This document shows, piece after piece, positions 37,621 to 48,528 of a DNA stretch of 64,000 bases (position 1 is the first letter of the stretch; the number at the start of each line of letters is the position of its first letter). Origin of the DNA: Chloroflexota bacterium (GTDB lineage: Bacteria > Chloroflexota > UBA11872 > VXOZ01); the NCBI GenBank assembly GCA_012270555.1, contig JAAXIC010000008.1:2426-66425 (forward strand), written 5' to 3'. The notes under the pieces are model-generated. The model was given only the letters and a program-made list of their open reading frames with translations, had not been told where the DNA came from and searched no databases. Made by a program: the position numbers and the translations under genes.

Positions 37621-38748
37621 ATGAATTCACCACCACGGATCGGCATGCTTGGCATCGGTCAGCGCGGCTTGCAACACTTGGCGGCGCTTTGGCGTCTGCA
37701 AGAAGCAGGGTTGGTGCGCATCGTAGCGCTCGGAGACATGCACGGGCCGAACCTGGAAGAAGAAAAGATACGCCGCTTTGTGCCGGAATATCGGCAAGAG
37801 AAGATACGGCGCTACACCGATTTCGACGCGTTGCTGGCTGAAGATGAACTCGACGCGCTCTACGTTTGCATTCCGCCTAACCGACACGCTGGCGAGGTCA
37901 TCCGCGTCGCGGAACGGGGCATCCCTCTTTTCGTGGAGAAACCCATGAGCCTCGATCTCGGTGAAGCGCTGGCCATGGAGGCGGCCATCGCACGCAGTGG
38001 CGTGATCGCCGCCGTAGGTTTCCAACAACGGTACGATGCGTGGCATACGGCAATGCGCGAGTACCTGCAAGGCAAGCGACTCGTCATGGCTACCATGGTT
38101 CACACGAGCAACATAGAGAATCACAGTGTCAAGCACACGCCGACCGAGGCGCTCGGCGGGCCCGCCAGCCGGATTTGGACCGCCTACCAAGAGTGGTCCG
38201 GCAATACTGTGGTAGAGGCCGGCATTCACCAGACCGACCTCATGCGCTACTGGTGCGGCGAGATCGAAGCGGTGCAGGCAAGCTACGTGCCCCGCGACCC
38301 CGGCCTGATAGAGAGCGAAGGCGACAATCCGATGGCCTATAGCGTGACGTACACATTCGCAAACGGGGCAGTAGGACACCTCATTATGTCGCGTTTGGCG
38401 CGTGTACTCTATCAGGAGAGCTACATGCACATTCTGTGGGATCACGGCCATTTGAGCCTGGAACCGGAGGGCCCGGCGGCCTACTACTACGACGGGCCGT
38501 ATCCACCAACGTCGCGTCCACCCCTTGAGGCGCTGCGTCATCCGCTGCAGGTGGGAGAACGTGGCGACTCGACCTACGAAATCAACAGAGCTTTTGTAAC
38601 TGCAATTGCACAACAGGATCCGACGCACATTCGCAGTCCGTTCCGAGACGCCATGCGCAGTCTTGCGTCGGTGCTGGGCGCCAATCTATCCGCCACGCAT
38701 GGTGGAGCATTGGTGTCCACAGATGAGCTCATGGGTACCCGCAATTAA
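37621..38748 (+). CDS. Gfo/Idh/MocA-family oxidoreductase
   Basis: NAD(P)-dependent sugar or cyclitol dehydrogenase of 375 residues. The N-terminal Rossmann motif is IGMLGIGQRGLQHLAAL, the EKP signature is in PLFVEKPMSLDLGEA, and the substrate-domain motif is VVEAGIHQTDLMRYWCGEIE with the usual His-Asp pair. Start ATG at 37621 has AAAGG directly upstream. It stands alone before the ATP synthase operon. Substrate is unknown; the family covers inositol, hexose and UDP-sugar oxidation. Confidence 0.88.
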   Translation: MNSPPRIGMLGIGQRGLQHLAALWRLQEAGLVRIVALGDMHGPNLEEEKIRRFVPEYRQEKIRRYTDFDALLAEDELDALYVCIPPNRHAGEVIRVAERGIPLFVEKPMSLDLGEALAMEAAIARSGVIAAVGFQQRYDAWHTAMREYLQGKRLVMATMVHTSNIENHSVKHTPTEALGGPASRIWTAYQEWSGNTVVEAGIHQTDLMRYWCGEIEAVQASYVPRDPGLIESEGDNPMAYSVTYTFANGAVGHLIMSRLARVLYQESYMHILWDHGHLSLEPEGPAAYYYDGPYPPTSRPPLEALRHPLQVGERGDSTYEINRAFVTAIAQQDPTHIRSPFRDAMRSLASVLGANLSATHGGALVSTDELMGTRN

Positions 38749-38851
38749 GTTGGAAAATCGGCGCAAGAATTTCCCACATTTGTAGACAAGTCAGATAGTT
38801 TGTGAAATAATGCACATGCGCGAAAGACGCATGCTCATGCGCGTGGATGCT

Positions 38852-38880
38852 TTGAGGCGAGCAGAGGCGTATGCTATACT
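38852..38880 (+). promoter_or_regulatory. sigma-70-type promoter of the ATP synthase operon
   Basis: TTGAGG (38852-38857) and TATACT (38875-38880) are separated by 17 bases, with TG placed to form an extended -10 (TGCTATACT). It lies 24 bases before the atpZ-like start codon and is the best promoter match in the window. Confidence 0.6.
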
Positions 38881-38903
38881 TGCTTGACGCAAGAGGGAAG
38901 ACG

Positions 38904-39131
38904 ATGCCGCCGCAGCCCAAGAAGCGCATTGAAATCCGGCCGTTGCGGGCCGGGATGTTTGCCTTGCAGTTTGGCTTTGTCGTCGGTACGTTTGTGCTTG
39001 GCGGCGTCTGGGCAGGCAACTACCTCGATGAGCGGTTCGGCACTGGGCCGTTGCTGGTCATTGTAGGCATGCTCCTTGGTTTGTTGCTGAGCTTCGGCAC
39101 GCTCTATCAGCTCTTTCGATTGCAGATATAG
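38904..39131 (+). CDS. atpZ: AtpZ/AtpI-like small membrane protein of the ATP synthase operon
   Basis: A 75-residue protein with two membrane segments (FALQFGFVVGTFVLGGVWAG and PLLVIVGMLLGLLLSFGTLY) and the loop NYLDERFGTGP, typical of AtpZ-like proteins that precede atpB. Family members are implicated in magnesium or calcium handling or in c-ring assembly; the role is still debated. The ATG at 38904 has GAGGGAAG upstream; the frame is open 11 codons further. First gene of the operon. Confidence 0.85.
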   Translation: MPPQPKKRIEIRPLRAGMFALQFGFVVGTFVLGGVWAGNYLDERFGTGPLLVIVGMLLGLLLSFGTLYQLFRLQI

Positions 39132-39139
39132 GGAGTGTT

Positions 39140-39907
39140 ATGGATTTCCTGGAAGTCATTGGCTTCAAAGGGCTGCACATTTCACTGGCGGCGGAGCCGC
39201 TCTTCCACATAGGTCCGATCACGATCACGAACACCATCTTTACCGCTTGGATTGTCATGGTGCTCCTCGTGGTCGTTTCCTTTTTTGCGACCCGCAACAT
39301 GCAGTTGGTACCGAGCGGCCTCCAGAATTTCGCGGAAGCCATTGTCGGCATGCTCTATGACATTGTGGAAGACGTTGTCGGCCACCGGGCCCGCGTCGTG
39401 TTTCCTATCATTGCGACGTTCTTCATCTACATCGTCGTCGCGAATTGGATGGGACTGCTGCCGGGCTTCAACAGCATTGGCGTGTGGGGAGACGACGGCA
39501 AGGGTCACGAAATCTTCATTCCCATCTTCCGGGCCGCCAACAGCGATCTCAATATGACCCTGGGGATGGCGCTTATTGCCTTCATCCTTATCCACGCCGG
39601 GGGCGTTATCGTCCACAAGCCGCTGGGCTACCTAAAGCATCTGGCAGGCCCCCTGCCGGTGTTGATCCTCATCAACGTCGTGATCGAAGCCTTTGTGCCC
39701 GTGTCGCTTTCCGTGCGGCTCTTTGGCAACATCTTTGCCGGTGAAGTCTTGTTGCTGGTCATGCGCGCGCCGGTAGTCGGCGCCGCATTCATGGTATTGG
39801 AGGTGCTTTTCGGTCTCATCCAAGCGCTCATCTTCACCATGCTCTCGTTGATCTTCCTTGGCATAGCCATGAGCGGCGAGCATGAACACGAGGAAGCGCA
39901 CACCTAG
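39140..39907 (+). CDS. atpB: ATP synthase F0 subunit a
   Basis: Membrane subunit that forms the proton half-channels beside the c-ring. The 255-residue protein has the essential arginine in VPVSLSVRLFGNIFAGEVLL and the preceding PLPVLILINVVIEAF helix; NWMGLLPGF and a long periplasmic loop rich in charged residues (GDDGKGHEIFIPIF) are as usual. GGGAGTG lies before the ATG, eight bases after atpZ. Confidence 0.96.
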   Translation: MDFLEVIGFKGLHISLAAEPLFHIGPITITNTIFTAWIVMVLLVVVSFFATRNMQLVPSGLQNFAEAIVGMLYDIVEDVVGHRARVVFPIIATFFIYIVVANWMGLLPGFNSIGVWGDDGKGHEIFIPIFRAANSDLNMTLGMALIAFILIHAGGVIVHKPLGYLKHLAGPLPVLILINVVIEAFVPVSLSVRLFGNIFAGEVLLLVMRAPVVGAAFMVLEVLFGLIQALIFTMLSLIFLGIAMSGEHEHEEAHT

Positions 39908-39982
39908 GGTATTGTTTTGGTAAGAGCAGTTAGGGTTTTCGTACCGACCCAGTAGTGGTCAGAGTAAGGAGAAGAGGAATCC

Positions 39983-40213
39983 ATGGATCCGGAAACTGCT
40001 GCAAAGTTGGCTGCGGGTATCGCGATGGGTGTCGGCGCCATCGGCCCTGGTATAGGTATCGGCATCGCGGTGCGCGGCGCGATGGAGTCCATCGGACGCA
40101 ATCCGGAGGCCGCGAATGATGTCCGTAACACGATGATCATCGGCGCCGGCCTTATCGAGGCCATCGCCATCTACTCGTTGCTTACCGCGATCCTGCTTAT
40201 TTTCCTGGGGTAA
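39983..40213 (+). CDS. atpE: ATP synthase F0 subunit c
   Basis: Rotor ring subunit, 76 residues, two transmembrane helices. The glycine-rich first helix is GIAMGVGAIGPGIGIGIAVR, the polar loop is RNPEAANDV, and the ion-binding carboxylate is the Glu in GAGLIEAIAIYSLL. The residues around it (EAIA rather than ESTGIY) and the lack of the paired Gln argue for proton rather than sodium coupling. AAGGAG precedes the ATG. Confidence 0.96.
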   Translation: MDPETAAKLAAGIAMGVGAIGPGIGIGIAVRGAMESIGRNPEAANDVRNTMIIGAGLIEAIAIYSLLTAILLIFLG

Positions 40214-40285
40214 CGCACGCGAGAAACGGACCGCCAATACCAGGTAGATACGAGATACGTCAGGCAAAAGGGAGAAGGTATCGCT

Positions 40286-40780
40286 ATGGGCGAGCTGGGG
40301 ATCAACCCGTTCTATCTCGCCTTCCAGATCGTCAACTTTCTGCTTCTCGTCTTTCTGCTGCACCGTTTGCTCTACCGTCCCGTGCTCAACATGCTCGACC
40401 AGCGGAAGGAGCGCATTCGGGAAGGACAAGAGGCGGCACAGCAGGCTCGCACCGAGGCAGAGCAACTGCGCGCAGAGTACGAGCGCCAGCTTGAAGAGTC
40501 GCGCGCTCATGCACGAAAGATCATCGAGGACGCAACGGCTGCGGCCGAGCGCTTGCGTGAAGAGAGTGTGGCTAACGCGCAGCAAGAAGCGCAACGGATT
40601 CTCGAGAGGGGACAGGAAGAGCTTCGCGCTGAAGTCGCCCATGCCCGGCGCGAGTTGCGTCAGGAAGTAGCCACTCTATCTGTCGCCGTGGCAGGGAAGC
40701 TCATCCAAGAGAGTCTCGACTCTGAGAAGAACCGCGGGCTGGCGGCACGTCTCGTGTCAGACTTGGATGATTCATCGTGA
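40286..40780 (+). CDS. atpF: ATP synthase F0 subunit b
   Basis: Peripheral stalk subunit, 164 residues: one N-terminal membrane helix (FYLAFQIVNFLLLVFLLHRL) followed by a long charged coiled coil rich in Glu, Arg, Ala and Gln. GGGAGAAGG lies upstream. The last bases overlap the atpH GTG start by four. Confidence 0.95.
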   Translation: MGELGINPFYLAFQIVNFLLLVFLLHRLLYRPVLNMLDQRKERIREGQEAAQQARTEAEQLRAEYERQLEESRAHARKIIEDATAAAERLREESVANAQQEAQRILERGQEELRAEVAHARRELRQEVATLSVAVAGKLIQESLDSEKNRGLAARLVSDLDDSS

Positions 40781-41310
40781 GCAGCTCCATCAACGTACGT
40801 CGCTACACGCGCGGCGTGCTGGACTATGCGCAGCAGACGAATTCGCTTGACCGTTGGCGAGATGACATGACAGTCCTCCAAGCCATTGGCGGGGACCGCG
40901 CTATTCGGCACTTCTTAGAAGACCCTCGACTCTCAGTTGCGGAGCGAATAGAGACGGTTGATCGTTCTGTCGGCGACCGACTCTCTGATGCGGGGCGGGA
41001 ACTCTTGGGTATTCTCATAGAAGACCGTGCGGTGCGGATCCTACCCCAACTCACCCGACAGGTATTGCGTGAAGCGGACAGGATTGAAGGAATTGCCCGC
41101 ATTCAAGTAACGAGCGCGGAACCGTTGACCGATGAGCTGCGACAGCAGTTGCAGAATTCTCTGGGAAAAGACGGTCGCACAGTGCATTTGGAAGAAGTAG
41201 TAGATCCTACGATCATCGGTGGTTTGATTTTACGAGAAGAAGACCGACTATTGGACCTCAGTGTCCACGCGTCGCTTAGGGCGATGGAAGAGCAGTTGGC
41301 GCGCGTATAA
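40777..41310 (+). CDS. atpH: ATP synthase F1 subunit delta
   Basis: Stalk subunit linking F1 to subunit b. The 177-residue product starts INVRRYTRGVLDYAQQTNSL and has the conserved C-terminal region with VDPTIIGGLILREEDRLLDL and SVHASL, like VDPSLIGGxxxxxGDxxxDxS in the family. GTG start overlaps atpF (GTGA). Confidence 0.94.
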   Translation: MSSSINVRRYTRGVLDYAQQTNSLDRWRDDMTVLQAIGGDRAIRHFLEDPRLSVAERIETVDRSVGDRLSDAGRELLGILIEDRAVRILPQLTRQVLREADRIEGIARIQVTSAEPLTDELRQQLQNSLGKDGRTVHLEEVVDPTIIGGLILREEDRLLDLSVHASLRAMEEQLARV

Positions 41311-41378
41311 TGCAGAGCCGCTGACTGTGAGCACAGTCGACTACTGCGCGCGTGCCCTTGGAAAGGAGAGAGGGCCTC

Positions 41379-42911
41379 TTGAGCATCAAGTCTGAAGATA
41401 TAACCTCGGCACTACGTCAGCAGATTGAAGCGTTTGATCGCCCCAGCGAGGCGGTGGACGTGGGCACCGTAGTTGAAGCGGGAGACGGCATCGCGCGCAT
41501 CTTCGGCCTCTCCGGCGTGATGAGCAGCGAAATCCTGGAGTTCTCCAACGGTGTGTATGGCTTGGCCCTTAACCTCGAGGAAGACACCGTCGGCGCGGTC
41601 ATCATGGGTCCCTACGAGGACATCAAGGAAGGGGACGAGGTCCAAGGCACCGGACGCGTTATGTCGGTCCCCATTGGGCCTGAACTTACCGGCCGCGTGG
41701 TCAATTCGCTCGGACAGCCCGTAGACGGTAAAGGGCCGATCAACACGTCGGAAACGAGTGTTATCGAGAAAGTGGCCCCGGGCGTCGTCACGCGTGAGAG
41801 CGTGAATGTTCCCCTGCAAACCGGCATCAAGGCCATCGACTCCATGATCCCCATCGGTCGCGGCCAGCGCGAGCTTATCATTGGCGACCGCCAGACCGGC
41901 AAGACGGCGATTGCCCTCGACACAATCATCAACCAGAAGGGCAAAGGCGTCATCTGCATTTATGTCGCCATCGGCCAAAAGGAATCCGACATCGCCAACG
42001 TGATGACGATTCTCGACCGCCACGGCGCGATGGACCACACCATCATTGTTGCCGCTGGCGCTTCCGATCCGGCGGCATTGCTCTATCTCGCGCCATTTGC
42101 CGGTTGCACGATGGGTGAGTACTTCCGGGATAAGGGCCAAGATGCGCTGGTCATCTACGACGACCTGAGCAAGCATGCGTGGGCATACCGCCAGGTCTCC
42201 CTGTTGCTGCGCCGCCCACCTGGCCGTGAAGCCTATCCTGGCGACGTCTTTTACTTGCACTCGCGCCTACTCGAACGGGCTTCCTGTCTCAACGACAACT
42301 TTGGCGGCGGCACGCTGACGGCGCTTCCCATCATCGAGACCCAGGCCGGTGACGTGTCCGCATACATCCCCACCAACGTGATTTCGATTACGGACGGACA
42401 GATATACCTTGAGCCGGACCTCTTCTATGCAGGTCAAAGACCGGCGGTGAACGCCGGTATCTCGGTGTCTCGGGTCGGCGGCGACGCGCAAATCAGGGCG
42501 ATGAAGCAAGTTGCCGGTCGCTTGAGACTGGACATGGCGCAGTACCGCGAACTTGCCGCCTTTGCGCAGATCGGCTCGGACCTGGACCGCGTCACACGGC
42601 AGCAGCTTGAGCGCGGTCAACGCGCGATGGAGATTCTCAAGCAGCCCCAGTACGTCCCGCTCCCTGTCGAAAACCAGGTCATCAGTATCTTTGCTTTGAA
42701 TGGCGGTGAGTTGGACGACGTAGCCGTGGGCGATATTGGCCGCTTTGAGACCGAACTGCTGCAGTATATCTCCTCCAGCCACCCGGAACTGGCAAATGAG
42801 ATAAGGGAATCCCAGGAACTGACCGACGAGGGGGAAGAGAAGCTAGGGGCGGCAATACAGCAATTCAAGCAGGATGTCTTCCAGCCTTCCGTGCAAACAG
42901 GAGCAGCGTAA
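41379..42911 (+). CDS. atpA: ATP synthase F1 subunit alpha
   Basis: Non-catalytic nucleotide-binding subunit, 510 residues from a TTG start. TTG-AGC-ATC-AAG gives the usual (M)[18 protein letters not shown], and AAAGGAG lies about ten bases upstream; the GTG nine codons earlier would put the ribosome binding site inside the gene. The P-loop is [13 protein letters not shown], and the arginine-finger region [20 protein letters not shown] is present. Its stop codon touches the atpG start. Confidence 0.97.
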   Translation: MSIKSEDITSALRQQIEAFDRPSEAVDVGTVVEAGDGIARIFGLSGVMSSEILEFSNGVYGLALNLEEDTVGAVIMGPYEDIKEGDEVQGTGRVMSVPIGPELTGRVVNSLGQPVDGKGPINTSETSVIEKVAPGVVTRESVNVPLQTGIKAIDSMIPIGRGQRELIIGDRQTGKTAIALDTIINQKGKGVICIYVAIGQKESDIANVMTILDRHGAMDHTIIVAAGASDPAALLYLAPFAGCTMGEYFRDKGQDALVIYDDLSKHAWAYRQVSLLLRRPPGREAYPGDVFYLHSRLLERASCLNDNFGGGTLTALPIIETQAGDVSAYIPTNVISITDGQIYLEPDLFYAGQRPAVNAGISVSRVGGDAQIRAMKQVAGRLRLDMAQYRELAAFAQIGSDLDRVTRQQLERGQRAMEILKQPQYVPLPVENQVISIFALNGGELDDVAVGDIGRFETELLQYISSSHPELANEIRESQELTDEGEEKLGAAIQQFKQDVFQPSVQTGAA

Positions 42912-43793
42912 GTGCCGAGCATCCGTCAACTGCGGCGGCGTATTCGCGGTGTTCAGAACACCCGGCAGATCACGCGCGCCATGGAACTCGTGGCGTCGAG
43001 CCGCCTGCGGCGCGCGCAGGAGCGGGTGTTGGCCTCGCGGCCCTACGCGGAACGGATTCGCGCGGTCATCAGCAACCTGGCGGCGGTGAGTGGTGCGCAG
43101 GAACTGCATCCCTTGCTGCAGGTGCGCCCCGTTTCTCATGCCGCTCTGATCCTTTTCACCACCAGCCGCGGCCTCTGCGGCAGTCTAAATTCCAACATGG
43201 TCCGCGCGGTGGTGCGCTTCATTCTCGATCGCGGCGTATCCGTTGACATTATTGCTGTAGGCACCAAGGGTCCGGCCCTGTTACGGTCTGTCGGCCTTAG
43301 CGGCTCGGTTTCCGCCCAATACCAGGACTTAGGCAACTATCCCAACGTAGCGGACATCTTGCCGATTGCGCGCAGCACGGTAGACGGTTTTACCACGGCG
43401 GAATACGATGAAGTCTACGTTGGCTTTTCGCAGTTTGTAAACCTGATGCGGCAGGAGCCAACCTTGACCCGCATTCTTCCCATCGTTCCCGATGCGCTGG
43501 ATCCTGCTGAGGTCAGCGCATTCCACCGGGTGGATTACATCTACGAGCCTGGCCCCGACGCCGTGCTTTCTACCCTCTTGCCGCGGTTCATTGAGGCCCA
43601 GGTGTATCGGGCCTTGCTGGAGAGCATTGCCAGCGAGCACAGCGCGCGTATGATCGCGATGCGGAATGCCACAGAGAATGCGGAAGAAATCCTGCAGGAC
43701 CTGACGCTCACCTACAACAAGGTACGCCAGACCGCGATCACGAACGAGGTCATAGAAATTGCGACGGCAGCGAAAGCCATTGCCGGCGCATAG
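42912..43793 (+). CDS. atpG: ATP synthase F1 subunit gamma
   Basis: Central rotor shaft, 293 residues. N-terminal coiled-coil strand PSIRQLRRRIRGVQNTRQIT with RAMELVASSRLRRAQ, the TTSRGLCGSLNSNM segment and the C-terminal helix RMIAMRNATENAEEILQDLT all match the family. The start codon is GTG immediately after the atpA stop; translation is probably coupled. Confidence 0.96.
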   Translation: MPSIRQLRRRIRGVQNTRQITRAMELVASSRLRRAQERVLASRPYAERIRAVISNLAAVSGAQELHPLLQVRPVSHAALILFTTSRGLCGSLNSNMVRAVVRFILDRGVSVDIIAVGTKGPALLRSVGLSGSVSAQYQDLGNYPNVADILPIARSTVDGFTTAEYDEVYVGFSQFVNLMRQEPTLTRILPIVPDALDPAEVSAFHRVDYIYEPGPDAVLSTLLPRFIEAQVYRALLESIASEHSARMIAMRNATENAEEILQDLTLTYNKVRQTAITNEVIEIATAAKAIAGA

Positions 43794-43836
43794 CGTTGAT
43801 TATAGTGGCAGCAGCGAGCCAGAGAGCCAGAGTTAG

Positions 43837-45270
<1,434 letters not shown>

Positions 45271-45278
45271 CCATCACT

Positions 45279-45390
45279 GTTTCCAGGTGGATTTGGCAGA
45301 TAGCTAGGCCCCGAGTTTGTTTCCTCTCCCTCAGGGAGAGGACTAGGGTGAGGGTGAAACATCCGAGCAGAGTCAAGCTAAAAGGATACT
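45279..45390. repeat. MITE-like ~111 bp repeat, copy A, between atpD and atpC
   Basis: Begins GTTTCCAGGTGGATTTGG, has the central CCTCTCCC-TCA-GGGAGAGG palindrome, the conserved AGGGTGAGGGTGAAACATC and ends AGTCAAGCTAAAAGGATACT directly before the atpC ATG. Copy B at 61226-61336 aligns over the whole length (roughly three quarters identical by eye). The ends GTTTCC and GGATAC are near-inverted repeats. Its AAAAGG end acts as the atpC ribosome binding site. Confidence 0.75.
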
Positions 45391-45825
45391 ATGGCATCGC
45401 TCCGCCTTGAAATCATAACTGCCGAACGCATCGTCCTTACCGCAGAGGCGGTTGGTTCCGTGCGCGTGCCGGCGTCGGAAGGTATAGTAGGCATACTGCC
45501 GCGCCACGCGCCGCTGATGACGACGTTGGCACCGGGCGAACTCATCATGCGCAAGGGTGAGGAAGAGGAGTCTTTTTTTGTTACCGGAGGCTTCTTGGAG
45601 GTCCGGGACAATCACGTAGCAGTCTTGGCCGATGCTTCTGAACGGGCTGAGGAGATCGATGTTGACCGTGCGGAAGAAGCGCGTCGCCGCGCTGAAGAAG
45701 CACTGAAAGAAAAACGGGAAGGTGCGGAACTTGCAGCCGCAGAGGCAGCGATGCGACGTGCATTGATACGGTTGCGTTTGGCGCAGCGAGCGCGAGGCAG
45801 GCGAGGCGCTTCCCGGGCGCAGTAG
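45391..45825 (+). CDS. atpC: ATP synthase F1 subunit epsilon
   Basis: Small F1 rotor subunit that can inhibit ATP hydrolysis. The 144-residue product has the N-terminal beta-sandwich (ASLRLEIITAERIVLTAEAV, EGIVGILPRHAPLMTTLAPG, FFVTGGFLEVRDNHVAVLAD) and a C-terminal helical region with ERAEEIDVDRAEEARRRAEE. The only visible ribosome binding site, AAAAGG, lies in the repeat element that fills the atpD-atpC gap. Confidence 0.95.
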   Translation: MASLRLEIITAERIVLTAEAVGSVRVPASEGIVGILPRHAPLMTTLAPGELIMRKGEEEESFFVTGGFLEVRDNHVAVLADASERAEEIDVDRAEEARRRAEEALKEKREGAELAAAEAAMRRALIRLRLAQRARGRRGASRAQ

Positions 45826-46005
45826 ACAAGGCAGAAGCAAAACCAATTGCCGTATCGTATACTGTGAGTGGTGCGGACAACGATACGGCAAGACCCCCAT
45901 ACAACTTACCGCTATATCCGAACTCCAACCACCTCATTGCCAACCGATAGCCGAGAGCGGCTGTACGAACATCGGTGCACGCCCTTCTTCAGGGAGCAGC
46001 CCCGC

Positions 46006-47286
46006 ATGACAGCATTGCAGCAACGAACGCAAGCCAATACCGCCGTCGTTCAGGGCGGCGTGCGCTTGTCCGGCGAGGTGCGCGCGCGCGGATCGAAGAA
46101 CTGCGCGCTCCCCTTGATGGCCGCAGCGCTGCTCACGCAAGAAACGTGCGTGCTCCATAACCCACCGTTCATTCGCGACATTGAGGCCATGGCCAATCTG
46201 CTCACGAGCTTGGGTGTTCGTGTTGAGCTGGACCCCAACCAGCGCACTATCGCAATTACCGCCGACGCAATCTCCTCAACACGCACGCCAACAGAGATTG
46301 CCACCAGTTTCCGCGCCTCTTTTCTCGTAACCGGTCCGCTGCTGACACGCGTCGGCGAAGCGTCCTCGGTGCACCCGGGTGGCTGCAAAATTGGCGAAAG
46401 ACCCGTTAACGTCGATTTGCTTGGCTTCGCGGCCATGGGCGCCACCGTGGAGAGCCAAGAGCAGGACTATCGCTTATCTGCCAACCGGCTGAACGGCGCG
46501 CGGCTCTACTTGGACTATCCCAGTCATACCGGCACAGAGAATCTCATGCTCGCCGCTACGTTAGCCAAAGGCACGAGTGTCATACGTCATGCGTCCTCCG
46601 AGCCGGAGGTCGTCGCCTTGGCGAACTGTCTGAATCAAATGGGAGCGCGCATCCACGGCGCCGGCACCAATACTATTGAGATTGAAGGCGTAGACAGACT
46701 CCACGGCGCAGAATGGGACGTGATTCCGGACCGCCATGAGGCCGGTACGTTCGCGTTAGCGAGCGCCATTACCGGTGGTGACGTGACTATTCACAATACC
46801 AATTACGACCACCTGGAGCCCTTGCTGTACAAACTTGCGCAGAGTGGTGTTACCATACGAGGGACGCACGATCCGATAAGAGTGTCTGCGGACTATCCTC
46901 TAAAAGCCGTGGAAGTGCAAGCCATTCACTTTCCCGGCTTTCCCACCGACTTGCAGCCGCAGATTTGCGCGCTGCTTACGCAGGCTACCGGTGAGAGCGT
47001 CATCCACGAGCGTGTTTTCGAAGCGCGCTTTACGTACGTTGAAGAGTTGCGCAAAATGGGAGCCGCTATTCAGGTATCCGGTGAGAAAGCGTACATTCGC
47101 GGTCCCACCCCCTTGCACGCGGCCGCGGTACGCGCATTGGACATCCGTTCCGGCGTTGCCCTCTTGCTTGCGGCCCTCGCTGCTGAAGGTTCCACACGAG
47201 TGACGGACATGCAACACGTCTTTCGCGGCTACGAGTCTCTGCCGGAGGATTTGAAAGCGCTTGGCGCGCAGATTGAAATGGAATAG
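46006..47286 (+). CDS. murA: UDP-N-acetylglucosamine 1-carboxyvinyltransferase
   Basis: First committed enzyme of peptidoglycan synthesis, adding enolpyruvate from PEP to UDP-GlcNAc. The 426-residue product starts near [20 protein letters not shown] (lysine of GSKN binds substrate) and carries the catalytic cysteine in [30 protein letters not shown] and the [19 protein letters not shown] end are standard. I use the ATG at 46006 (AGGGAG nine bases upstream); the frame is open 46 codons further. The active cysteine is the fosfomycin target in the family, so sensitivity is expected in principle. Confidence 0.96.
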   Translation: MTALQQRTQANTAVVQGGVRLSGEVRARGSKNCALPLMAAALLTQETCVLHNPPFIRDIEAMANLLTSLGVRVELDPNQRTIAITADAISSTRTPTEIATSFRASFLVTGPLLTRVGEASSVHPGGCKIGERPVNVDLLGFAAMGATVESQEQDYRLSANRLNGARLYLDYPSHTGTENLMLAATLAKGTSVIRHASSEPEVVALANCLNQMGARIHGAGTNTIEIEGVDRLHGAEWDVIPDRHEAGTFALASAITGGDVTIHNTNYDHLEPLLYKLAQSGVTIRGTHDPIRVSADYPLKAVEVQAIHFPGFPTDLQPQICALLTQATGESVIHERVFEARFTYVEELRKMGAAIQVSGEKAYIRGPTPLHAAAVRALDIRSGVALLLAALAAEGSTRVTDMQHVFRGYESLPEDLKALGAQIEME

Positions 47287-47294
47287 TTAGGGAA

Positions 47295-48305
47295 ATGTTC
47301 GGAACGCAGCAGATCGGCATCGATCTGGGAACAGCTAACGTGCTGGTATACGTACCGGGACGAGGCATCACCATCAATGGTCCTTCGGTCGTCGCCGTTT
47401 CCACCGACGACAACCGAGTCGAGACCATTGGCGATGAAGCGCGCCAGATGATTGGGCGAGCACCCAACAACATAGCCGTGGTGCGACCCATGCGCGAAGG
47501 TGTGATCGCGGACTATGTGGTCACCCAGGAAATGATCCGCCACCTCATCCGACGTGTTTGCGGTCGTGTGCGCTTCTTCAAGCCTGACGTCATGGTCTCC
47601 GTGCCAACCGGTATCACCAGCGTTGAACGGCGTGCCGTGCACGACGCCGTCATCTCAGCCGGCGCCGGCAATGCGTACCTCATCGAAGAACCGCTTGCCG
47701 CCGCCCTGGGCGCAAACGTGCCCATATCCTCAGCTAGTGGCAGCATGGTCGTGAACATTGGCGGCGGCACAACCGAAGTCGCCGTTCTCTCGCTCAATGC
47801 AATTGTGGAGCGTCAGTCGGTACGCGTCGGCGGCAACCGCATTGACACGACAATCTTCAATTATGTGAAGAGACACTATAATCTCTTGATCGGCGAAGGC
47901 ACCGCCGAGGAGGTCAAGATTGCAATCGGCAGCGCCCTGCCTTTGGAGCAGCCGATGTCGATGGAAGTACGCGGCAGAGACCAGGTAGCAGGCTTGCCAA
48001 GAACCATCACAATCTCGTCCGACGAGATCACGGAGGCAATTCAAGAGACCATCGCCATCATCGTCAAGTGTGTCAGGGACGTACTGGAAAGAACGCCGCC
48101 GGAGCTCGCTTCAGACATCATCGACCGCGGCATCGTGATGACCGGCGGCGGCTCCCTTCTGCGCAATCTTGACGGACTGCTTACACAGGAAACCGGAATC
48201 GCCTGCTATGTTGCCGACAGTCCCCTTATCTGCGTTGCGCTGGGAACCGGCGTGGCTATGCAGTACTTTGACACGTTGAAGCGCAGCCTGGTGAGTTTTC
48301 GCTAG
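47295..48305 (+). CDS. mreB: rod shape-determining protein MreB
   Basis: Actin-like cytoskeletal ATPase that guides lateral wall synthesis, 336 residues. Motifs: [20 protein letters not shown] (phosphate 1), [20 protein letters not shown] (phosphate 2), and [18 protein letters not shown] (adenosine). GGGAA lies before the ATG and only eight bases separate it from murA, so the two wall genes are probably co-transcribed. No mreC/mreD follows. Confidence 0.95.
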   Translation: MFGTQQIGIDLGTANVLVYVPGRGITINGPSVVAVSTDDNRVETIGDEARQMIGRAPNNIAVVRPMREGVIADYVVTQEMIRHLIRRVCGRVRFFKPDVMVSVPTGITSVERRAVHDAVISAGAGNAYLIEEPLAAALGANVPISSASGSMVVNIGGGTTEVAVLSLNAIVERQSVRVGGNRIDTTIFNYVKRHYNLLIGEGTAEEVKIAIGSALPLEQPMSMEVRGRDQVAGLPRTITISSDEITEAIQETIAIIVKCVRDVLERTPPELASDIIDRGIVMTGGGSLLRNLDGLLTQETGIACYVADSPLICVALGTGVAMQYFDTLKRSLVSFR

Positions 48306-48411
48306 CGCCACGCGGAACAATTGCCCATCATTCGTCAGTGCCTAACCCATAGTTAACACGCCTTTCTCAGAATGCTAACTGCCCGCCGCTCCCGGCCGAG
48401 AGCGGCAGAAG

Positions 48412-48420
48412 TGCTATAAT
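48412..48420 (+). promoter_or_regulatory. extended -10 promoter of yebC
   Basis: TGCTATAAT is a perfect extended -10, with no convincing -35. A GC-rich hairpin (CCGCTC/GAGCGG, 48386-48405) lies immediately upstream. It leaves a leader of about 100 bases before the yebC start codon. Confidence 0.55.
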
Positions 48421-48528
48421 GGCAGTGGTTGTCTGACAGCGGATTTAGGCAAAAAGAACGCACTCTCAACGCTCTTGAAGGCCGAAAAACTGTCGGTGTC
48501 GGGTTGCGCGTTGACGAGGAGAGACAGC

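Noticed and set aside
37627-38628. 333-codon minus-strand open frame opposite the Gfo/Idh/MocA gene
   Set aside because: Antisense shadow without motifs; the plus-strand frame has Rossmann and EKP motifs and a ribosome binding site.
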